Below, piece by piece: positions 42,135 to 51,483 of a stretch of DNA of 64,000 bases. The DNA comes from DASSUW01 sp963844405. GTDB taxonomy: Bacteria; Actinomycetota; Thermoleophilia; Solirubrobacterales; Solirubrobacteraceae. Position numbers and translations under genes: made by a program. Under the pieces are notes generated by a model that did not search any database, was not told where the DNA came from, and saw only the letters and a program-made list of their open reading frames with translations. Location: contig CAWJNZ010000004.1 of NCBI GenBank assembly GCA_963844405.1, positions 1 through 64,000 on the forward strand, given 5' to 3'. How positions within the stretch are numbered: position 1 is the first letter of the stretch; each line of letters opens with the position of its first letter.

Positions 42135-42589
42135 TGTCCTCCGAGCCTGCCAACCCCGAGCTCCGAGCCTCCGACGCCGACCGTGAGGCGACGGTGGAGC
42201 GCCTGCGGGCCGCCGCGATGGAGGGCCGGCTCGACGCCGACGAGCTCGAGGACCGCCTGGCCGAGGCCTACGCCGCGCGCCGGTGCTCCGAGCTCACGCG
42301 CCTGACCGCGGACATCACGCCGCCGCCCGCCCCGCCGGAGCCTCTGGTGTTCGTGCGGCCGCAGCGGCGGGTCAACCTGCTCGCGATTGCGTCGCTGGTC
42401 GCCGGCGTCTTCTGGTGGGCTTTCTTCGGGTCGATCGCCGCGGTGATCCTCGGCCACGTGGCGCTCGGCCAGATCCGGCGGTCCGGCGGCACCCAGACCG
42501 GCCGTACCGCGGCGATCATCGGCATGGCGTTCGGCTACTTCTGGATCGCCGTCCTGATCGCCTGGATCCTGTGGGGCTCTCCGGAGTAG
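42134..42589 (+). CDS. DUF1707/DUF4190 membrane protein
   Basis: A 151-residue protein. The N-terminal ~55 residues are a DUF1707 (SHOCT-like) module: LRASDADREATVERLRAAAMEGRLDADELEDRLAEAYAAR in part. The C-terminal half is a DUF4190-type pair of membrane helices (LLAIASLVAGVFWWAFFGSIAAVILGHVALGQIRRSG). Both are typical of actinobacteria and of unknown role. GTG start at the edge of the dodecin hairpin. Confidence 0.88.
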   Translation: MSSEPANPELRASDADREATVERLRAAAMEGRLDADELEDRLAEAYAARRCSELTRLTADITPPPAPPEPLVFVRPQRRVNLLAIASLVAGVFWWAFFGSIAAVILGHVALGQIRRSGGTQTGRTAAIIGMAFGYFWIAVLIAWILWGSPE

Positions 42590-42650
42590 GCCGACGCAAA
42601 CGCGCGTAGATCCGTAACACGATCCGCGCCACGATCGGGCCCATGCCCGC

Positions 42651-42695
42651 CGAGTGCTCACTTAATCGGCCTCAGACCGATCAACCGAGCACTCG
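42651..42695 (+). repeat. 45-bp palindromic element, copy 2
   Basis: Same arms CGAGTGCTC/GAGCACTCG and 27-base centre as at 24745. It lies just before the DUF559 gene; if that gene used the ATG at 42643 the element would encode AECSLNRPQTDQPSTR. Confidence 0.85.
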
Positions 42696-42702
42696 ACCCG
42701 AT

Positions 42703-43573
42703 GTGGCGGTCGCGAGGCTCGCCGCGCACCAGTGGGGCGTGCTCTCGACGCAAGAGCTGCGCGAGCTGCGGGCTCTCCCTCGATGCGGTCGCGGTGCGCG
42801 TCCGCAACGGCCGCCTCCACCCCCTTTACCGCGGGGTGTATGCGGTGGGGCACGCCAATATCGCACTGGAAGGCCACTTCCTCGCCGCCGTCAAGGCCAG
42901 CGACGGCGTCCTCAGCCACTTCTCGGCCGCCACCCTCTACGGCCTCGTCACCTGGGACCACCGCTACCCCGAGGTCACGACCACCGCAAAGCGAGCCCAC
43001 ACCGGCATCCGAGTCCACCGCACTTCAATGCTCGAGGTCCAAGACATCACCCGCCACAAGGGCATCCCCATCACCACACCCGCCCGCACGCTCGTCGATC
43101 TCGCCGCCACGCTCGACTACAGACCCCTCAGACGCGCCGTCCGCGAAGCCCAACGCAAGCTCGTCACCATCCCGCAGCTCGTCGACACCCTCGACCGCCT
43201 GGGCCCCAGACGAGGCACCGCCAACCTCACGAAGATCCTCGCCACCGGCCACGCCCCAACGAGAAGCGAGCTCGAAGACACCGTCCTCGACCTCATCCTC
43301 AGAGCGGGGTTTCAACGTCCTGACATCAACGAACCGATCCCACTCCAAGGGCGCACCATCGTCCCCGACTTCCGCTGGCCACAACAGCACCTCGTCATCG
43401 AGGCCGACGGCGCCGAATGGCACGACGACCGCCTCACCCGCGAGGACGACGCCGAGCGGCAGGCGATCCTCGAGGCCCACGGCGAGCGCGTACTGCGCAT
43501 CACGTGGGCCCAAGCCGTGGCGCAGAGAAGGCAGACGCTGAACCGCATCCGCGCCGCCGGAGCACCCACCTAA
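42703..43573 (+). CDS. DUF559/AbiEi-like protein with Vsr-type nuclease fold (apparent frameshift)
   Basis: About 290 codons. The N-terminus (VAVARLAAHQWGVLSTQELREL) is the winged-helix of AbiEi-type transcriptional regulators; near 42771 one extra C shifts the frame to GLSLDAVAVRVRNGRLHPLYRGVYAVGH, which continues to 43573. The middle includes GIRVHRTSMLE and ITTPARTLVDLAATL. The C-terminus (RTIVPDFRWPQQHLVIEADGAEWH) is a DUF559/Vsr-like endonuclease core with the Asp/Glu residues kept. Such orphan genes are common in Solirubrobacterales, perhaps derived from type IV toxin-antitoxin systems; no AbiEii toxin is adjacent. ATG 42643 is an alternative start. Confidence 0.7.
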
Positions 43574-43576
43574 ACT
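43571..43576 (+). promoter_or_regulatory. -10 element TAAACT of efp
   Basis: TAAACT begins on the stop codon of the previous gene and ends 10 bases before the efp ATG. Confidence 0.4.
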
Positions 43577-43586
43577 GCTCCCCGCG

Positions 43587-44147
43587 ATGATCTCGACGAA
43601 CCAGTTCAAGAACGGCAACCACATCGAGGTCGAGGGCACCGTCTTCAAGATCCTCGAGTTCCAGCACGTCAAGCCCGGCAAGGGCGGGGCGTTCGTGCGG
43701 ACCAAGCTGCGGCGGGCCAGCGACGGCGCGGTGATCGACCGGACGTTCCGGGCGGGGGAGAAGTTCCGGCCCGTCAGGACCGAGGCGCGCAAGATGCAGT
43801 TCCTGTACGCCGACGGGACCGACGCCCACTTCATGGACGAGTCCAGCTACGAGCAGCTCGCGATCCCCGAATCAGGCGTCCAGGAGACGCTGAAGTGGGT
43901 CAAGCCCAACGAGTCGGTCGACCTGCTCTTCATCGACAACGAGCCGAGCGACATCCAGCTCAGCGCGTCGGTCGAGCTCGAGGTCACCCACACCGAGCCC
44001 GGCGTGAAGGGCGACACGGCGTCGGGAGGCGGCAACAAGCCGGCCACGCTCGAGACCGGGGCGACCGTCCAGGTGCCGCTGTTCGTCAACATCGGCGACC
44101 GGATCAAGGTCGACACCCGCTCAGGCTCGTACATGTCGCGTGCGTAG
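43587..44147 (+). CDS. efp: Translation elongation factor P
   Basis: A 186-residue factor that rescues ribosomes stalled at polyproline. The three beta domains are visible: ISTNQFKNGNHIEVEGTVFKILEFQHVKPGKGGAFVRTKL with Lys at the loop tip (PGKGGAF), KMQFLYADGTDAHFMDESSYEQ, and the terminal VQVPLFVNIGDRIKVDTRSGSYMSRA. It overlaps nusB by 8 bases. Confidence 0.97.
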   Translation: MISTNQFKNGNHIEVEGTVFKILEFQHVKPGKGGAFVRTKLRRASDGAVIDRTFRAGEKFRPVRTEARKMQFLYADGTDAHFMDESSYEQLAIPESGVQETLKWVKPNESVDLLFIDNEPSDIQLSASVELEVTHTEPGVKGDTASGGGNKPATLETGATVQVPLFVNIGDRIKVDTRSGSYMSRA

Positions 44148-44556
44148 GAGCGAGCAACGGAGAGCGGCCGTCTTCGCCCTCTACCAGCACGACGTCACCG
44201 GACGCCCGCTCGACGACGTGTTCGAGCGCGATGCCCACGCGTTCACCCGGGCGCTCGCCCACGCCACCGCCGACAACGCCGAAGAGCTCGACGAGCACAT
44301 CGCCCGCAACGCCAAGGGCTGGACGCTGGACCGCATCGCGCCCCTGGAGAAGGCCATCCTGAGGACCGCCCTGCTCGAGATCCTGCACCCCGATCTCGTC
44401 GAGGCCGACCATCCGATCCCGCCCGAGGGAGCGATCGACGAGGCCGTGGAGACGACCAAGGCGTTCTGCGGCGCCGACGCGCCCGGCTTCGTCAACGGCA
44501 TCCTCGGGGCGGTCCTGCGCCACGTGCGGCAGAATGGCGGCGCGCATGCCGCCTGA
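44140..44556 (+). CDS. nusB: Transcription antitermination factor NusB
   Basis: A 138-residue all-helical protein that binds boxA RNA with NusE in rRNA antitermination. Family features are RRSEQRRAAVFALYQHDVTG at the N-terminus, WTLDRIAPLEKAILRTALLEIL in the centre, and IDEAVETTKAFCGADAPGFVNGILGAV at the C-terminus. GTG start overlaps efp; the efp-nusB order is conserved in many Gram-positive bacteria. Confidence 0.95.
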   Translation: MRRSEQRRAAVFALYQHDVTGRPLDDVFERDAHAFTRALAHATADNAEELDEHIARNAKGWTLDRIAPLEKAILRTALLEILHPDLVEADHPIPPEGAIDEAVETTKAFCGADAPGFVNGILGAVLRHVRQNGGAHAA

Positions 44557-44755
44557 AGCCCTCGACCGGATCGTGGAGCGCCTCGAGCGCACGGCCGCCG
44601 AGCTGCGCTCCGGAGACCTGACGCCCGAGCGGGCGGCCACGCTCGTCGACGACTGCGCCAGCCTGGCCGTGCAGGCCGGGAACGAGCTCGACCGCGAGGT
44701 CCGCGCCGCCGACGCCGGCGGCGGCTCGAGCGGGCAGCTCGCGCTGCCGCAGTGA
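44534..44755 (+). CDS. xseB: Exodeoxyribonuclease VII small subunit
   Basis: A 73-residue helical hairpin, small subunit of ExoVII. The matching core is LDRIVERLERTAAELRSGDLTPERAATLVDDCASL in part, the usual site of XseA binding. The large subunit xseA, often adjacent, is not in the window. Start could be ATG 44534 or 44546; it overlaps both nusB and the prenyl synthase gene. Confidence 0.8.
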   Translation: MAARMPPEALDRIVERLERTAAELRSGDLTPERAATLVDDCASLAVQAGNELDREVRAADAGGGSSGQLALPQ

Positions 44756-45624
44756 GCTACCCCGACCACCTGCGCCGGCAGATCGAGGGCTACCTCGAGG
44801 GGCTGCGCTTCGCCGATGAGCCCGGGACCGAGGGGCTCGACGAGGCGATGCGCTACAGCCTGCTGGCCGGCGGCAAGCGCATCCGGCCGGTCCTCGCCCT
44901 CGCCACCGCGAGCGCGCTCGGGCGCCAGCCGCAGGAGGTCCTCCCGCTCGCGGCCGCCCTCGAGCTCATCCACACCTACAGCCTCATCCACGACGACCTG
45001 CCGGCCATGGACGACGACGACCTGCGCCGCGGTCGCCCCACCTGCCACGTCAAGTACGGCGAGGACATCGCCATCCTCGCCGGCGACGGCCTCTACGCCG
45101 AGGCCTTCCGCCACCTGCTCGAGCACCAGCAGGGCGAGCCGCGCGACCTGCTGGCCGCCGCCGCCGAGCTGGCCGCCGCGACCGGGCCGAACGGCATGGT
45201 CGGCGGGCAGTACATCGACGTCCGTGGGCTCGTCCCGCACGGCGACGTCAGCCTCCGCCGCCTGCACGAGCTCAAGACCGGCCGGTTGATCGCCGCCTCG
45301 GTCGAGTGCGTGCTGCTCCTCACGAGCGACGAGGCCTCAGCGACTAGACTGGCTGGCTTCCGTGCCTTCGCGGCGGAACTTGGGGTCCTCTTCCAGATCG
45401 TCGACGACATCCTCGACGTGACCGGCACCGAGGACGCCCTGGGGAAGCCGCAGGGCAGTGACGAGCGCCATGGGAAGCTGACCTACGTGAGCCAATACGG
45501 ACTCGATGGCGCCCGCCAGATGGCCGCCGACTCGCATCGCAACGCCCGGGAGGCGCTCCAGCGAGCGGGCGGCGCGGCGGATCTCGAGCACATCACGGAC
45601 TTCATCTACACGCGCACGTCATGA
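44752..45624 (+). CDS. Polyprenyl (farnesyl/geranylgeranyl) diphosphate synthase
   Basis: A 290-residue trans-isoprenyl diphosphate synthase. First Asp-rich motif HDDLPAMDDDDLRRG, second DDILDVTGTEDALGK; also GGKRIRPVLALAT and GGQYIDVRG. The insertion DDLPAMDDDD (two extra residues in the first motif) is the type seen in bacterial FPP synthases. It forms a unit with dxs (4-base overlap), providing precursors and elongation for isoprenoids. Product chain length cannot be set from sequence alone. Confidence 0.92.
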   Translation: MSYPDHLRRQIEGYLEGLRFADEPGTEGLDEAMRYSLLAGGKRIRPVLALATASALGRQPQEVLPLAAALELIHTYSLIHDDLPAMDDDDLRRGRPTCHVKYGEDIAILAGDGLYAEAFRHLLEHQQGEPRDLLAAAAELAAATGPNGMVGGQYIDVRGLVPHGDVSLRRLHELKTGRLIAASVECVLLLTSDEASATRLAGFRAFAAELGVLFQIVDDILDVTGTEDALGKPQGSDERHGKLTYVSQYGLDGARQMAADSHRNAREALQRAGGAADLEHITDFIYTRTS

Positions 45625-47546
45625 CCAAGCTCCTCGACCGCATCGACAAGCCCCAGGACCTCCACGGCCTGTCCGAGGAGGAGCTCCAGCAGGTCGCGCA
45701 GGAGGTCCGGGAGCTGCTGATCGACACCGTCGGCGAGATCGGTGGGCACTTCGGCGCCAACCTCGGCTCGTGCGAGATCGCGGTCGCCGTGCACAGCCTG
45801 CTCGAGTCGCCGCGCGACAAGGTGCTCTGGGACGTCGGTCACCAGGCCTATCCGCACAAGGTCCTGACCGGCCGCCGCGACCAGCTCCAGACCATCCGCA
45901 AGTACGGCGGCCTGGCCCCGTTCTGCTCGATCCACGAGTCCGAGCACGACATCATGGGCGCCGGCCACGCCTCCACCGCCATCGGCTACGCCGTCGGCCT
46001 CAAGGAGGCCATGCGCCACGGCGCGGGCGAGGACGGCAAGGTCGTCGCCGTCGTGGGGGACGGGGCGATGACCGGCGGCGTCGCCTTCGAGGCGGTCCAC
46101 CAGGCGGGCGGCCTCGGCACCCCGATCGTCGTGATCCTCAACGACAACGGGATGTCGATCGCCCCCAACGTCGGCGCCCTGAGCCGCTACTTCAACCGGG
46201 TGAGGCTGGACCCCGGCCTGTGGAAGGCGCGCGAGGGCGTGGAGGAGAAGCTCACGCGGCTGCCGGGCGGCATCGGCGCGCGGTTCGAGCGCCTCGGCCC
46301 GCAGCTCAAGGAGTCCGTGAAGGCGCTGTGGCAGCCCGGCCTCTGGTGGGAGGAGCTCGACTGGGCCTACGTCGGCGTGATCGACGGCCACGACGTGCGC
46401 GCCATCCGCAAGGCGCTGCGCTCCGCCTTCGAGGCCGAGCGACCGGTGGTCATCCACGTCGCCACCGTCAAGGGCAAGGGCTTCGCCCCCGCCGAGGAGG
46501 GCGGCCTCGAGGGCATGGAGAAGTGGCACGCCGCCAAGCCGCATTCGATCGCCGACCGCCGGCCGGCGCCGAGCGGCCCGAAGAAGGCGGCGCCGCCCCA
46601 GTACACGCAGGTCTTCGGCGAGGCGATGGTGCGCGAGTGCGAGCGCGACGAGCGCGTGGTCGGCATCACGGCGGCCATGAACTCCGGCACCGGCCTCTCG
46701 ACGCTGCAGAAGGCGATGCCCGACCGCTACTTCGACGTCGGGATCGCCGAGCAGCAGGCCGTGCTCTTCGCCGCCGGCCTCGCGCTCCAGGGCATGCGGC
46801 CCGTGGCGGCCATCTACAGCACGTTCCTCCAGCGCGCGTTCGACCAGATCGTGCACGACGTCTGTCTCCAGGGCCTGAACGTCACCTTCTGCATGGACCG
46901 CGCCGGCCTGGTGGGCGACGACGGCCCGACCCACCACGGCGTGTTCGACATCGCGTACCTGCGCCCGCTGCCGAACATCACGCTGATGGCGCCGCGCGAC
47001 GAGGCGATGCTCGTGCACATGCTCCACACCGCCCTGCGGATCGACGGCCCGGCCGCCATCCGCTACCCGCGCGGCGAGGCCGAGGGCGTCGAGATGCCGC
47101 GCGAGCCCGCGCTGCTCGAGGTCGGCACCGGCGAGATCCTGCGCGAGGGCGAGCGGGTGGCGATCGTGGGCTACGGCACCGGCGTGGGCAAGGCGCTCGG
47201 CGCGGCCGACCTGCTGGCCGGACACGGCCTCGACGTCACGGTCGCCGACGCGCGCTTCGTCAAGCCGCTCGACGCCGGGCTGCTGGCCCAGCTGGCCGCC
47301 GAGCACGACCTGCTCGTGACCGTCGAGGAGGGCGTCCTCATGGGCGGCTTCGGCAGCGCGGTCTGGGAGTCCCTCTCCGAGGGCGGAGCGACGCCGCGGA
47401 TGCTCCGCATCGGCATGCCAGACCGGTACGTGACGCACGGCGCGCCGAAGCTGTTGCACGAGGAGGTCGGCTTCACGCCCGAGCGGATCGCCGAGCGCAT
47501 CGAGGCCGCCGTGCTAGAGGGCCACGACGCCCTCGTCCGAGGCTGA
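45621..47546 (+). CDS. dxs: 1-deoxy-D-xylulose-5-phosphate synthase
   Basis: A 641-residue TPP-dependent enzyme, first step of the MEP isoprenoid pathway. Motifs are GGHFGANLGSCEIAVAVH, DVGHQAYPHKVLTGR, VVGDGAMTGGVAFEAVH with the TPP-Mg site, NDNGMSIAPNVGALS, VKGKGFAPAE, DVGIAEQQAVLFAAG, MDRAGLVGDDGPTHHGVFD and GGFGSAV. Nothing unusual in length. Coupled to the prenyl synthase gene upstream. Confidence 0.97.
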   Translation: MTKLLDRIDKPQDLHGLSEEELQQVAQEVRELLIDTVGEIGGHFGANLGSCEIAVAVHSLLESPRDKVLWDVGHQAYPHKVLTGRRDQLQTIRKYGGLAPFCSIHESEHDIMGAGHASTAIGYAVGLKEAMRHGAGEDGKVVAVVGDGAMTGGVAFEAVHQAGGLGTPIVVILNDNGMSIAPNVGALSRYFNRVRLDPGLWKAREGVEEKLTRLPGGIGARFERLGPQLKESVKALWQPGLWWEELDWAYVGVIDGHDVRAIRKALRSAFEAERPVVIHVATVKGKGFAPAEEGGLEGMEKWHAAKPHSIADRRPAPSGPKKAAPPQYTQVFGEAMVRECERDERVVGITAAMNSGTGLSTLQKAMPDRYFDVGIAEQQAVLFAAGLALQGMRPVAAIYSTFLQRAFDQIVHDVCLQGLNVTFCMDRAGLVGDDGPTHHGVFDIAYLRPLPNITLMAPRDEAMLVHMLHTALRIDGPAAIRYPRGEAEGVEMPREPALLEVGTGEILREGERVAIVGYGTGVGKALGAADLLAGHGLDVTVADARFVKPLDAGLLAQLAAEHDLLVTVEEGVLMGGFGSAVWESLSEGGATPRMLRIGMPDRYVTHGAPKLLHEEVGFTPERIAERIEAAVLEGHDALVRG

Positions 47547-47605
47547 GCACGCCGCCGCTAGTGCTCGGTCACCCCGCCCCAGCCGCGGCGGTGAGCCCCG
47601 CGGGC

Positions 47606-47938
47606 TCAAGGCGCGGGCCGAGTCCAGCGCGTCGCCGCACTGAGGCTCAGCTCGGCGACGGCGCCGAGGGCGAGCAGGGTGGCCGCGGTCGGCTCGTCCG
47701 CCGCGGTGAGCGCGACGGCGGCGCCCAGGAGGGCGGCGCCGAGCGCGCTGTCGGCCGCCATGTGGGCGGAGATCGGCAGGTCGTCGGCCAGCGCGAGGCC
47801 GGCGATCAGCGCACCGGCGCCGATGCCGGCGGCGAGCGGGACGAGGCCGAGCCCGAGCACGAGCGGGGCGCCGATCAGCAGCAGCCCGGCGAGCAGCTCC
47901 AGCACGCCGTGTTCGGTGAGTGAGAGGCGTCGGAACAT
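47606..47938 (-). CDS. Small four-helix membrane protein, unknown
   Basis: A 110-residue hydrophobic protein starting at MFRRLSLTEHGVLELLAGLLLIG, with about four membrane helices rich in Ala, Leu and Gly (SPW-repeat-like in size). No catalytic motif. An upstream GTG would add VIHFTVAKTAWRDHVRT. It converges with dxs and diverges from tlyA. Confidence 0.6.
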   Translation of the reverse strand: MFRRLSLTEHGVLELLAGLLLIGAPLVLGLGLVPLAAGIGAGALIAGLALADDLPISAHMAADSALGAALLGAAVALTAADEPTAATLLALGAVAELSLSAATRWTRPAP

Positions 47939-48007
47939 GGTGCGGACATGGTCCCGCCACGCGGTCTTGGCCACTGTGAAGTGGATCACCGTTACCTTTT
48001 TGCGCCC

Positions 48008-48791
48008 ATGCCCCGGGTCCGGCTCGACAGCCTGCTGGCGGAGCGCGGCCTGTTCGCGTCCCGCTCGCGCGCGGCCGCGGCCGTCCTGGCCGGCCACGTG
48101 CACGTCGGGCCCGGGCGCGCGCGGGCGGCCAAGCCCGGCCAGCTCGTGGAGGCTGACGTGGTGCTCGACGTCGACGCACCGCCGCCCTACGTGTCGCGCG
48201 GCGGGGTCAAGCTGGCCAACGCCCTGGATGCCCTGGGGCTGGACGTGGCGCGGGCGCCGCGCGCTGGACGTCGGCGCCTCGACCGGCGGCTTCACCGACG
48301 TCCTGCTCCAGCGCGGCGCGTCGCATGTCGTGGCGCTCGACGTCGCCTACGGCGAGCTCGACTGGCGGCTGCGCGGGGACTCGCGGGTGACGGTGATCGA
48401 GCGCACGAACGCCCGGTCGCTGGAGCCGGGGCTGCTCCCGTACGCGCCCGACCTTGTCGTCGTCGACGTCTCGTTCATCTCGCTCGCCAAGGTGCTGCCC
48501 GCGGTCCTGGGCTGCGCCGCCGACCGGTTCGACTGCCTGGCCATGGTCAAGCCGCAGTTCGAGGTCGGCCGCGGGCGCGTGGGGAAGGGGGGCGTGGTGC
48601 GGGACGCGGAGCTGCGGCGTGAGGCCGTGGCGTCGGTGGCGGTGGCGGGGCGTGCGGTCGGCGCTTCGGTGCTCGGCTTCGCGCCCTCGGGGCTGCCCGG
48701 CCCGGCCGGCAACCGCGAGACGTTCGTGTGGCTGGGAGAGGGAGCGCGCCCGGGCGTGCCCGACGATGCCCTGGCGGAGGTCGAGGTATGA
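48008..48791 (+). CDS. tlyA: TlyA-family rRNA 2'-O-methyltransferase (one apparent frameshift)
   Basis: S4-domain methyltransferase of the TlyA family, which modifies 16S and/or 23S rRNA. The N-terminal S4 domain (RVRLDSLLAERGLFASRSRAAAAVLAGHV in part) and PYVSRGGVKLANALDAL are read in one frame; near 48260 one extra C shifts to RALDVGASTGGFTDVLLQRGA, the SAM site. Then DLVVVDVSFISL (catalytic Asp), MVKPQFEVGR (Lys) and GNRETFVWL complete the family. TACCTT lies 9 bases before the ATG. It overlaps nadK by ATGA, and tlyA-nadK-recN is a conserved order. Confidence 0.88.
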
Positions 48792-49636
48792 AGGCAGCGT
48801 CCGTGCTCACTCACCGGCGCGTGGCCGAGACCGCGCCCGCCATGCGCGAGCTCGTCTCCGCCGCCCGGCGGGCCGGCGTCGTGCTGCGGTTCTCGCCCGA
48901 CGAGACGCGGAAGCACGGCCTGACCCCTGGCGAGGGGATCGAGAACGACTCCGACCGGCTCGACGAGGTCGACATCTGCATCGCCATGGGCGGCGACGGC
49001 ACGATCCTCACCGCCCTGCGCCAGTACGCCGGCACGGGGGTGCCGGTCTTCGCGGTCAACTTCGGCGAGGTCGGCTTCCTCGCCACCGTCGACCCCGACG
49101 GGCTGCCCCACCAGTTCGACCGCGCCTTCGCGGGGGACTTCGAGACCTTCGAGCTTCCGACCATCTCGGTCGGCCGGCCGGACGGCAGCTGGATGGCGAT
49201 GAACGACATCTCGATCCACCGCAAGCCCGGCCACCGGGTGGCCGACCTGGCGTACGGCCTGGCGGGAGAGGAGATCGGCCGCGTGCGCTGCGACGGGCTG
49301 GTGGTGGCCACGCCGCAGGGGTCGACGGGCTACAACCTCGCCAACGGCGGGCCCGTGATGGCGTGGGGCGTGGAGGGCTACGTGGTGTCCTTCGTCGCCC
49401 CGCACTCGCTGACCGCGCGGGCGCTGGTGGTCGCGCCGGGCGACCTGCTGACCATCAACAACGCCTCGCGCGAGGAGGCGGTCGAGGTGCACGTCGACGG
49501 GCGGCCGAGCTCCGAGCTGCCGCCGCGCGAGGACCTGCACATCGAGTTCGGCACCTCGCACGGGACGCTGGCGCAGCTGCCGGGGGCGAGCTTCTACCAC
49601 CGCCTCCGCGAGCGCTTCGGCCGGCTGGCCCGCTGA
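48788..49636 (+). CDS. nadK: NAD kinase
   Basis: A 282-residue kinase making NADP. Motifs are ICIAMGGDGTILTALR (GGDG), VFAVNFGEVGFLATV (the NxGxxGFL loop), AMNDISIHRKPG (NE/D motif) and DGLVVATPQGSTGYNLANGGPVM (the TPxGSTAY-like active site). The C-terminal beta region with VVAPGDLLTI completes it. Overlaps tlyA; 95 bases separate it from recN. Confidence 0.96.
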   Translation: MKAASVLTHRRVAETAPAMRELVSAARRAGVVLRFSPDETRKHGLTPGEGIENDSDRLDEVDICIAMGGDGTILTALRQYAGTGVPVFAVNFGEVGFLATVDPDGLPHQFDRAFAGDFETFELPTISVGRPDGSWMAMNDISIHRKPGHRVADLAYGLAGEEIGRVRCDGLVVATPQGSTGYNLANGGPVMAWGVEGYVVSFVAPHSLTARALVVAPGDLLTINNASREEAVEVHVDGRPSSELPPREDLHIEFGTSHGTLAQLPGASFYHRLRERFGRLAR

Positions 49637-49731
49637 GAGCGTCACAACTTCGTGCCAATTCTCGCGCGGAACCGTCACAAACCGCGGTTTCGCGGGCGGC
49701 TCCGTCGGGGGCCACTGGTACACCCTGCGAC

Positions 49732-51411
49732 GTGCTCCACGAGCTGCGCGTCGAGAACCTCCTGCTGATCGAGCGGGCCGAGCTGGGCCTCGGGCCGGGC
49801 CTGAACGTCCTGACCGGCGAGACCGGGGCGGGGAAGACCGTGCTCGCCCACGCCCTCGATCTGCTGCTGGGCGGCAAGCCACGCTCCGGCATCGTGCGGC
49901 CGGGGGCGGCGGAGGCGTACGTCGAGGGGGTGTTCGCGCTGCCCGCGGTGCTGCGCGAAGGGCTGGCCGAGCGGCTGCCCGAGGGTGAGGACGAGCTGGT
50001 GCTCGCGCGGAGGGTGAGCGCCGAGGGCCGCACCCGCGCCTACGTCGGCGGCCGCAGCGCGACGGCGGCCGACCTGGCGGAGATCGGCGGCGCGCTGCTG
50101 TCGTTCTACGGCCAGCACGAGCACCGCCGGCTCACGCTGGCGTCGGCGCAGCTGGAGATCCTCGACGGCTTCTGCGGGGCCGAGCAGGCGGAGCGCCGCG
50201 AGCGATTCGGAGCCGCCTACGCGGCCGAGCGCGCGGTGCGCGAGGAGCTGGAGGTGCTGCGCGCACGAGCCGGCGCGCGCGACCGCGAGCTCGACCTGCT
50301 CGAGTGGGAGCTCGAGGAGATCGACCGCGCGGACCCGAGCGAGGCCGAGGAGCAGGCGCTGCTCGCCGAGCGCGAGCGCCTCCGCCATCTGGCCGCGCTG
50401 ATGGGCGCCGCCGGTGGCGCCGAGTCGGCGCTGGCGGGCGACGAATCTCCAGACGCGCCGGGCGGCGCCGCGCCCGCCCTCGCCGCCGCGGCCGCCGTCC
50501 TCGAGACCGTCAGAGGGGTGGATGGGGAGCTCGACGTGCTGACGGACCGCGTCCAGGCGCTGGCCGTCGAGGCCGACGACCTGGCCGGCGAGCTGCGCCG
50601 CTACGGGGAGGCGGTGGATGCGCCGGGCGGGCGGGATCGGATCCTCGACGAGGTCGAGGAGCGGCTCGCGCTGTTCGATCGCCTGAAGCGCAAGCACGGC
50701 GGCACGATCGAGGCCGTGCTCGCCCATGCCGAGGAGTGCCGCCGCCGCCGCGACGAGCTGGCCGGCGCCGAGGAGGCGCTCGAGGAGGGGGAGGCCCGGC
50801 TCGAAGCGGCTCGCGCCGAGCTGGCGGAGCTCGCCGCCGAGCTGCGCGTCCACCGCCTCGAGGCCGCCGACGCCCTCGCCGACGCGGTCGTCGAGCGCCT
50901 CGCCGGGCTCGCCATGGAGGGCGCGACGTTCGAGGCGCGCGTCTCCGAGCGCGACGGCTATGGACCGACCGGCGGCGACGAGGTCGAGTTCCTGATCGCC
51001 CCCAACCCCGGCGTGCCCGCGGGCCCGCTGCGCGAGACCGCCTCGGGCGGCGAGCTCTCGCGGGTGATGCTGGCGCTCATGGGCGTCGCCGCCGAGGCCG
51101 GCCCGGGGACGCTGGTGTTCGACGAGGTCGACGCGGGGATCGGCGGCCAGACCGCCCGCGCCGTCGGCGAGCAGCTGCGCGACCTCGCGACCGGCCGCCA
51201 GGTCATCTGCATCACCCACCTGCCGCAGATCGCCTCGCTCGCGGACCGCCACTTCACGATCGTCAAGGAGACATCGGCGGACGCCGCGACGACGACCGTC
51301 ACCCGCCTCGAACGCTCCGACGTCGTCGGCGAGCTGGTGCGGATGCTGGGGGCCGAGGACGGCGACGCCGCGGCCCGCCGCCACGCCCGGGAGCTGCTGA
51401 AGGCGGCGTAG
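49732..51411 (+). CDS. recN: DNA repair protein RecN
   Basis: A 559-residue SMC-like repair ATPase. Walker A is NVLTGETGAGKTVLAHALDLLLG, the ABC signature SGGELSRVMLALMG, and Walker B LVFDEVDAGIGGQTARAVG; QHEHRRLTLASAQLEILDGF is the RecN-specific stretch. Two coiled-coil arms lie between residues ~155 and 380. The GTG start is supported by the conserved LHELRVENLLLIERAEL beginning. Confidence 0.95.
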   Translation: MLHELRVENLLLIERAELGLGPGLNVLTGETGAGKTVLAHALDLLLGGKPRSGIVRPGAAEAYVEGVFALPAVLREGLAERLPEGEDELVLARRVSAEGRTRAYVGGRSATAADLAEIGGALLSFYGQHEHRRLTLASAQLEILDGFCGAEQAERRERFGAAYAAERAVREELEVLRARAGARDRELDLLEWELEEIDRADPSEAEEQALLAERERLRHLAALMGAAGGAESALAGDESPDAPGGAAPALAAAAAVLETVRGVDGELDVLTDRVQALAVEADDLAGELRRYGEAVDAPGGRDRILDEVEERLALFDRLKRKHGGTIEAVLAHAEECRRRRDELAGAEEALEEGEARLEAARAELAELAAELRVHRLEAADALADAVVERLAGLAMEGATFEARVSERDGYGPTGGDEVEFLIAPNPGVPAGPLRETASGGELSRVMLALMGVAAEAGPGTLVFDEVDAGIGGQTARAVGEQLRDLATGRQVICITHLPQIASLADRHFTIVKETSADAATTTVTRLERSDVVGELVRMLGAEDGDAAARRHARELLKAA

Positions 51412-51483
51412 CGCGGAGCGGCCGGACCGGGCGGATGCCGCCGCCGCGCGCTCTAGACTGGCCTGGCAGGAGGATTCGCCGAT

